From NCBI GenBank assembly GCA_900544245.1, contig UQUH01000002.1:6690-70689 (forward strand): a stretch of DNA of 64,000 nt. Direction: 5' to 3'. The notes beneath the pieces were generated by a model. It had not been told where the DNA came from. It was given only the letters and a program-made list of their open reading frames with translations, and did no database searches. Origin of the DNA: an uncultured Coriobacteriaceae bacterium (GTDB lineage Bacteria; Actinomycetota; Coriobacteriia; Coriobacteriales; QAMH01). This document shows positions 59,798 to 64,000 of this stretch, one piece after another; position 1 is the stretch's first letter, and every line of letters begins with the position of its first letter. A program made the translations under genes and the position numbers.

Positions 59798-59827
59798 GAG
59801 ACAAAACTCGCCGGGTACTTTTGTCTC
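59798..59827. repeat. GAGACAAAA palindrome (dispersed repeat copy)
   Basis: GAGACAAAA (59798-59806) / TTTTGTCTC (59819-59827) around CTCGCCGGGTAC. Same design as 14120-14146. It lies between divergent genes, directly before the TTGACA box, so it is not a terminator of either. Confidence 0.65.
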
Positions 59828-59836
59828 ATTTTCTTG

Positions 59837-59887
59837 TTGACAGCTGTATATAGGTGTGTATATAGTGTGCATATAGGGTATATACAC
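59837..59887 (+). promoter_or_regulatory. Promoter and operator of the GntR/ABC operon
   Basis: TTGACA (59837-59842), 18-base spacer, TATAGT (59861-59866). GTGTATATA (59856-59864) and TATATACAC (59879-59887) form a 9-bp dyad covering the -10, ideal for repression by the GntR product. Confidence 0.75.
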
Positions 59888-59955
59888 TAGTGAATCGACG
59901 GGGACGCCCGTGATTCACGCGACGAGGATGCGACGGCCTCCTCGTGAAAAGAGGA

Positions 59956-60330
59956 ATGTTGGAAATAATCGTATCGAACTCGAGCGCGTCCCCCATCTAT
60001 GAGCAGATCGCGCAGCAGATCAAGGATGCGATATTGACGGGCGATCTTGCCGAAGGCGAGTTGCTCCCGAGCATACGCACCCTGGCAAACGACCTGCGCA
60101 TCAGCGTCATAACCACAAAGCGAGCCTACGCCGAACTCGAGGCTGCCGGTTTCGTGAACACGGTTCAGGGCAAGGGCACCTTCGTCTCTGGTGGAAACAT
60201 CGAGCTACTGCGCGAGGAGCAACTGCGAAACGTCGAGCAACTACTTTCGCAGGCAACGGAGCTGGCAAAGTCCGCTGGCGTAGATGCTCGCGAGCTGCAC
60301 GAGATGCTCGATTTGCTGATGGAGGACTAG
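59956..60330 (+). CDS. YtrA-type GntR regulator
   Basis: A 124-residue GntR from MLEIIVSNSSASPIYEQIAQ. The winged HTH (LAEGELLPSIRTLANDLRISVITTKRAYAELEAAGF) is followed by a short helical dimer domain, as in YtrA. A GTG at 59944 is possible but ATG 59956 fits the family start. First gene of a regulator-ATPase-permease operon; represses via the TATATA dyad upstream. Confidence 0.9.
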   Translation: MLEIIVSNSSASPIYEQIAQQIKDAILTGDLAEGELLPSIRTLANDLRISVITTKRAYAELEAAGFVNTVQGKGTFVSGGNIELLREEQLRNVEQLLSQATELAKSAGVDARELHEMLDLLMED

Positions 60331-60351
60331 CGGCGAGCTACAAGGAGCATC

Positions 60352-61242
60352 ATGGAAGACATGATTCGCATACAGGGGCTTGCCAAGCATTATGACGGCT
60401 TTACCCTCGAAAACATCGGATTCTCCGTTCCCGCAGGTTCCGTCGTGGGTCTTATCGGCTCGAATGGAGCCGGCAAGACCACCACGCTCAAGATCATCCT
60501 CGGTCTTACGACGGCAGATGGAGGAGACGTACGGCTTTTGGGCTGCGACCCCCGTGGCGGCAAGGACATCGACAAGATCAAGGCGCGTGTCGGTATCGTT
60601 CTGGACACCTGCGCCTTTCCCGACGTGAGCAAGGTGGCAGATGTCGGCACCCTCGGACGTGCCGCCTACGCGACTTGGGACGACAGGCGCTTCAAGTCGC
60701 TTTGCGACGAATTTGGCCTTGAGCCGCGTAAGACGGTGAAGGACCTTTCCCGCGGCATGGGCATGAAGCTCACTCTCGCTTTCGCGCTTTCCCACGACCC
60801 GGAGCTGCTCGTTCTCGACGAGGCGACGGCGGGGCTTGATCCCATGGCCCGTGACGAGGTGCTCGATATATTGCGGCGCTTCATGGAAGACGAGAACCAC
60901 GCCATACTCATCTCCACGCACATCACGAGCGACCTTGAGAAGATCGCTGATGAGGTGATTTGCATCGAGGACGGTCATATGGTGTTCGACTTGCCAAAAG
61001 ACGCCATCTGCGATGAAGCGGGCATCGCGCATTGTCGCATCGCGGACCTGGAGGGGCTCGTGCAAGACGGGCGTATTTCAGACAGCTCGCTCGCGTTGCA
61101 GCGCGGCATGAGCACGGACGTCCTCGTGCCCGATCGCTTCGCCTTCGCGCGTGACTATCCCGGGATTCCGGTCGACCGTGCGACCATCGAGGACTACATG
61201 ACGCTCGCGCTCAAGGGCGAGCCGCTAAAGGAGGTGCAGTGA
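60352..61242 (+). CDS. ABC transporter ATP-binding protein
   Basis: A 296-residue ATPase with GSNGAGKT, LSRGM, LLVLDEATAGLDP and ILISTHIT. It has the same order of motifs and length class as the protein at 17297-18133, a likely paralogue. AAGGAG lies four bases before the ATG. Followed at once by its permease. Confidence 0.93.
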   Translation: MEDMIRIQGLAKHYDGFTLENIGFSVPAGSVVGLIGSNGAGKTTTLKIILGLTTADGGDVRLLGCDPRGGKDIDKIKARVGIVLDTCAFPDVSKVADVGTLGRAAYATWDDRRFKSLCDEFGLEPRKTVKDLSRGMGMKLTLAFALSHDPELLVLDEATAGLDPMARDEVLDILRRFMEDENHAILISTHITSDLEKIADEVICIEDGHMVFDLPKDAICDEAGIAHCRIADLEGLVQDGRISDSSLALQRGMSTDVLVPDRFAFARDYPGIPVDRATIEDYMTLALKGEPLKEVQ

Positions 61243-61940
61243 TGAAAGCCATGATCTTCTCCGATCTCATCACGTCAAAGAACTCGATTCTCACGCTTCT
61301 GGGTGTGACGGTGCTCATCGCCATCTTCATAGCCATACCCACGGGCACGCTCTATGGCGCCATTGGCGCGTGTGTCGCCATGATTCCCTTCATGTACCTG
61401 TTCAGCATTTCGGCCTACGACGAGATGAACGGCTGGGAGCGGTTTCGGCTGACGTTGCCCATCAGCCGACGCCAGGTGGCGTACGGGCGTTATGCAAGCA
61501 TGCTCATCGTCTGCGTCTGCTCGCTTGTGATCGCGATTGCGCTGGGCTTGCTCATCGGCCTGGTTGTCGATGCGCTGCCCGGGGGCATTGTTCCCGAGGG
61601 ACTGCGTCTGTCGAATGCCGGAGTCGGGGAGGTTATCGGTGTGGCACTGCTCACGCAGGTGGTCATCCTGCTTGTCGCGACATTGACGTTGCCCTTCATC
61701 TTGCGCTACGGAATGACGAAGGCGACGCGCATTGCTCCGATGGTCCTGATCTTCGCGATTTCGGGGCTAGCCGTCCTTCTCGGCAACACGCCGATCGTCG
61801 GCGAGCTGGAGGTCTTCCTAGGCGGCATGGGACAGCTGCAGACGGCTCTTCTTGGCGTGGGCGCTGTCGTCATCGTGCTTGTGCTTTACGCGGCAAGCGC
61901 TCTTATCGCCGCGCGTTTCTACGAACATCGCGAGTTCTAG
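61242..61940 (+). CDS. ABC-2 type permease
   Basis: A 232-residue six-helix protein with RLTLPISRRQVAYGRY, the LPxSR loop of ABC-2 permeases. AAAGGAGG precedes ATG 61242, which overlaps the last base of the ATPase stop; the frame opens at GTG 61239. YtrC/D-like exporter half. Confidence 0.88.
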   Translation: MKAMIFSDLITSKNSILTLLGVTVLIAIFIAIPTGTLYGAIGACVAMIPFMYLFSISAYDEMNGWERFRLTLPISRRQVAYGRYASMLIVCVCSLVIAIALGLLIGLVVDALPGGIVPEGLRLSNAGVGEVIGVALLTQVVILLVATLTLPFILRYGMTKATRIAPMVLIFAISGLAVLLGNTPIVGELEVFLGGMGQLQTALLGVGAVVIVLVLYAASALIAARFYEHREF

Positions 61941-62059
61941 CAGGGCTGGCTCTGCCTTATCTCTGGCGGCTTACAATCTTGTCATTCTCGGTTATGCGAC
62001 CTCATCATCTAGTAACTTACCTTTCGTGGCGAGATGCTTTGCGATGAGGGTGGGTGCAG

Positions 62060-63088
62060 ATGGGGTCAATCAGTTCGTTTTTGAGCAGCTTTAGCGGTAG
62101 CTTCAAAGCTGCTCTTCTCATCTGGCCGTTCCTCTCCTTTGCTCTCACGCTTCCCGTGCTCGTGTACCTTTACCATCGTGACGGGCGACTGCGCCTCTCA
62201 TCGGCCGTGGCCGCTTACCTTGCCATCCTCTACATCGCGGGCCTGGGCTGCTTTACGCTCTATCCCCTCCCGAGCGGGGATGCCGGCCCAGGCATCACCT
62301 ACGGCATCCCGCCGCAGTTCGATCCCTTCAACTTCGTCCATGACATCGCGAAAGACGGCATTAAGGCGGTTCTGCAGCTGCTATTCAACATCGTGCTGTT
62401 CATGCCGCTTGGCTTCATCGCGAAGCGCTTCCTGCGTTTGGGCTTCGGCGTGACCGTGCTCATTTCGCTCGGGACGACGATTCTCATCGAGACCGCGCAG
62501 CTCACGGGTCTCTTTGGCATCTATCCGTACGCCTACCGCACCTTCGAGGTGGACGATATCATCTGCAACACGCTTGGCGGCATCGTTGGATGGTGGTGTG
62601 CCTATGGGCTGGGGCGTGTGCTACCCGAGGAGAAGGCCATCTTCCTGAAGACGACCCATGACCCCGGCTTCGTGCGCCGTTGCGTGGCCCTTTGGGTTGA
62701 CCTGGTGGTTATCGCCCTGTGCACGGAGGGCCCCTGGCTGTTGCTGGCCCTGGCGAGCGAGGCGTTTCTCGACGAGCCCTTCGCGATAGCGGGGCTTACC
62801 GCGCCCCAGACGGAGACGCTCATGATGTGCGTCTGCTTCGCCATTTCCTATGCCGTCTTCGAGGTCGTGGTGCCCTGGCGTAATGACGGGAGCACGGTTG
62901 GCGGCAAGCTCGTGCATATGTCGTTCGAGACGAGAGAGCGGATGGGCGCGCGGCGAGCGCTCTTCTACGCGGTGCGCGCTGCCGCGCTCATCGCCATTCT
63001 CATGTTCCCGCTCGCGCTTGTCCCGGTTGTCGTCATCTTCTATCTCATCGCGCGTAAGATGCCCTACGACTATCTGCCGGGACAATAA
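62060..63088 (+). CDS. VanZ-like protein fused to an RDD domain
   Basis: A 342-residue membrane protein. The first 205 residues form a VanZ-like domain (FNIVLFMPLGFIAKRF...ETAQLTGLFGIYPYAYRTFEVDDIICNTLGG). Residues 215-340 form an RDD family domain (RRCVALWVDLVVIALC with the Arg/Asp/Asp pattern, GSTVGGKLVHM). VanZ proteins affect glycopeptide tolerance and capsule; RDD proteins are membrane units of unknown transport role. GAGGGTGGGTGCAG precedes ATG. Function not assigned. Confidence 0.85.
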   Translation: MGSISSFLSSFSGSFKAALLIWPFLSFALTLPVLVYLYHRDGRLRLSSAVAAYLAILYIAGLGCFTLYPLPSGDAGPGITYGIPPQFDPFNFVHDIAKDGIKAVLQLLFNIVLFMPLGFIAKRFLRLGFGVTVLISLGTTILIETAQLTGLFGIYPYAYRTFEVDDIICNTLGGIVGWWCAYGLGRVLPEEKAIFLKTTHDPGFVRRCVALWVDLVVIALCTEGPWLLLALASEAFLDEPFAIAGLTAPQTETLMMCVCFAISYAVFEVVVPWRNDGSTVGGKLVHMSFETRERMGARRALFYAVRAAALIAILMFPLALVPVVVIFYLIARKMPYDYLPGQ

Positions 63089-63151
63089 TGTCTGGTTTGC
63101 TATCGCTGCTAAAAGCCCATGGATGCTGACCGTTTTTGCGCTGGGTGTGTC

Positions 63152-63233
63152 AAAGATTCCCAGGTGCTTACCGTCTTAACGGCCACGCAGTGTCCCATTT
63201 TGGCGAAAACGCGGTCATCATCTGGGAATCCTT
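63152..63233. repeat. Inverted pair of about 20-bp boxes upstream of the reductase gene
   Basis: GATTCCCAG (63155-63163) and CTGGGAATC (63222-63230) are exact arms; the match extends as AnGATTCCCAGnTGnTnACCG in inverted orientation. They sit 135-215 bases before the reductase start. Operator pair or hairpin; regulator unknown. Confidence 0.5.
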
Positions 63234-63367
63234 GGCATTTTGAGGTCACGCACCCATGATTTTTGCCAGCACGTTAGGTAATTTGGTCGCGCTCCTGCGG
63301 TTCTTGGCATAAAGATAGGGCAGGAGGATAATCAGCCCAATAGAACGTGACGATCCGGGAGGGACCC

Positions 63368-64000
63368 ATGAAGCGCGATTACCCCAATCTCTGCAAACCC
63401 CTCAAGGTGGGCAACCTGACATTTCGCAACCGCATGGTATCGGCTCCCATGGGTGCCACCGACATCACGGCCGAGGGTACGCCCGGCTTGCGCACCCAGG
63501 GCTTCTACGAGGCCCGCGCCAAGGGTGGTGCCGCCGCGGTCACCGTGAGCGAGCTCGTGGTCCATCCCGAGACCGACGGCTCGCAGATGCTGCACCTTTC
63601 GCTTGCCACGCCCGGGCAGCTCGGTGCGTTTGCCTACGTCGCCGACGCCATCAAGCGTCACGGCGCCATCGCCTCCATCGAGCTGTCGCATTCTGGCCAG
63701 TACGCGGGCACCTACATGGTGGACAAGAAGAAGAAGGCCGACCTGTGCCAGTGGGGGCCGAGCGATGGCGTGCGTCCTGACGGGCTCCCCGTGCGAGCGC
63801 TTTCCGTCGAGCAAATCGAGGACATCGTCGCCGCCTACGCCAACGCCGCCGTGCTGGCGCGCCGCGCGGGCTTCCAGATGTGCATGGTCCACGCGGGGCA
63901 CGGTTGGCTTATCAACCAGTTCCTCTCGCCGTACTTCAACAAGCGCACCGACGAGTACGGCGGGGTCCCTCAAAAACACCCGGGCTTCCCGGCACAGACA
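63368..64000 (+). CDS. NADH:flavin oxidoreductase, OYE/2-enoate reductase type (partial)
   Basis: 211 codons reach the window end. It starts MKRDYPNLCKPLKVGNLTFRNRMV; SHSGQYAG and VHAGHGWLINQFLSP are the FMN and catalytic segments, with HAGH and the catalytic Tyr region expected. Members reduce enones, bile-acid intermediates or enoates, often with a C-terminal FAD/NAD domain and [4Fe-4S] (2-enoate reductase). GGGAGG lies upstream. After DEYGG the residues VPQKHPG replace the expected SLxNRxR, then FPAQT resumes; see findings. Confidence 0.88.
   Translation, partial: MKRDYPNLCKPLKVGNLTFRNRMVSAPMGATDITAEGTPGLRTQGFYEARAKGGAAAVTVSELVVHPETDGSQMLHLSLATPGQLGAFAYVADAIKRHGAIASIELSHSGQYAGTYMVDKKKKADLCQWGPSDGVRPDGLPVRALSVEQIEDIVAAYANAAVLARRAGFQMCMVHAGHGWLINQFLSPYFNKRTDEYGGVPQKHPGFPAQT

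Overview
The window looks like a chromosomal stretch of a strictly anaerobic, high-GC actinobacterium of the class Coriobacteriia, most likely family Eggerthellaceae. This is inferred from gene content, not from a database match. The evidence is GC-rich coding sequence, cytoplasmic DMSO-reductase-family molybdoenzymes with ferredoxin partners, a MalT-type LuxR regulator paired with an MFS carrier, a Ser/Thr kinase next to an FhaA-like gene, and a DUF5692 membrane protein. No prophage, insertion sequence, rRNA operon or CRISPR array was seen.

Layout. 0-6 kb: the 5' end of an FhaA-type gene, a membrane Ser/Thr kinase, tRNA-Leu(CAG), a small acidic protein, an SDR, a sodium-dependent transporter and acetate kinase. 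6-14 kb: a molybdoenzyme with its ferredoxin subunit, a SlyD-like FKBP, a zinc-ribbon protein, a 899-residue LuxR-type ATPase regulator and an MFS carrier. 14-24 kb: an ABC-F ATPase, a GNAT, an ABC exporter operon with an HTH-AbrB fusion regulator, a thioredoxin, a ferredoxin-tailed aldo/keto reductase, NAD(P)HX epimerase, MsrA, an ArsC-like protein, a frameshifted GNAT and a 2-hydroxyacid dehydrogenase. 24-32 kb: a UvrA-like protein without the UvrB-binding insertion, a TipA-type MerR regulator, and a three-gene redox operon (FAD/NAD(P) oxidoreductase, molybdoenzyme, four-cluster ferredoxin).

32-36 kb: a DUF1847 protein, then a DUF4143 ATPase lying between a tRNA-Gly remnant and an intact tRNA-Gly(CCC), an SDR and a GtrA protein. 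36-42 kb: a signalling operon (degenerate membrane kinase, HisKA_3-type kinase, NarL-type regulator) preceded by four 22-bp direct repeats, then a hypothetical gene and two lipoproteins. 42-44 kb: a decay zone with an intact RelB/DinJ-like antitoxin, a YafQ-like toxin broken by a 4-bp tandem duplication, and a 5'-truncated EamA transporter. 44-54 kb: three regulators (two TetR, one HxlR), an SRPBCC membrane protein, a PPOX-like protein, a nucleotidyltransferase, two membrane proteins, a SirTM sirtuin/Zn-macrodomain pair (reversible protein ADP-ribosylation) and a HipA-like kinase fused to its own HTH. 54-64 kb: YbaK, MFS, radical SAM, TetR, a sortase-type surface protein, a YtrA-type GntR/ABC operon, a VanZ-RDD fusion and the start of an Old Yellow Enzyme-like reductase.

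Together the genes suggest a gut-type anaerobe using fermentative acetate metabolism plus inducible cytoplasmic molybdoenzyme reductions, with many one-gene transcriptional switches next to their targets. Hairpin repeats with GAGACA or GGGACA arms recur between genes, in divergent promoter regions as well as at gene ends. The most unusual parts are the signalling operon with iterons, the SirTM/macrodomain pair, the HTH-HipA fusion and the tRNA-Gly-flanked ATPase.
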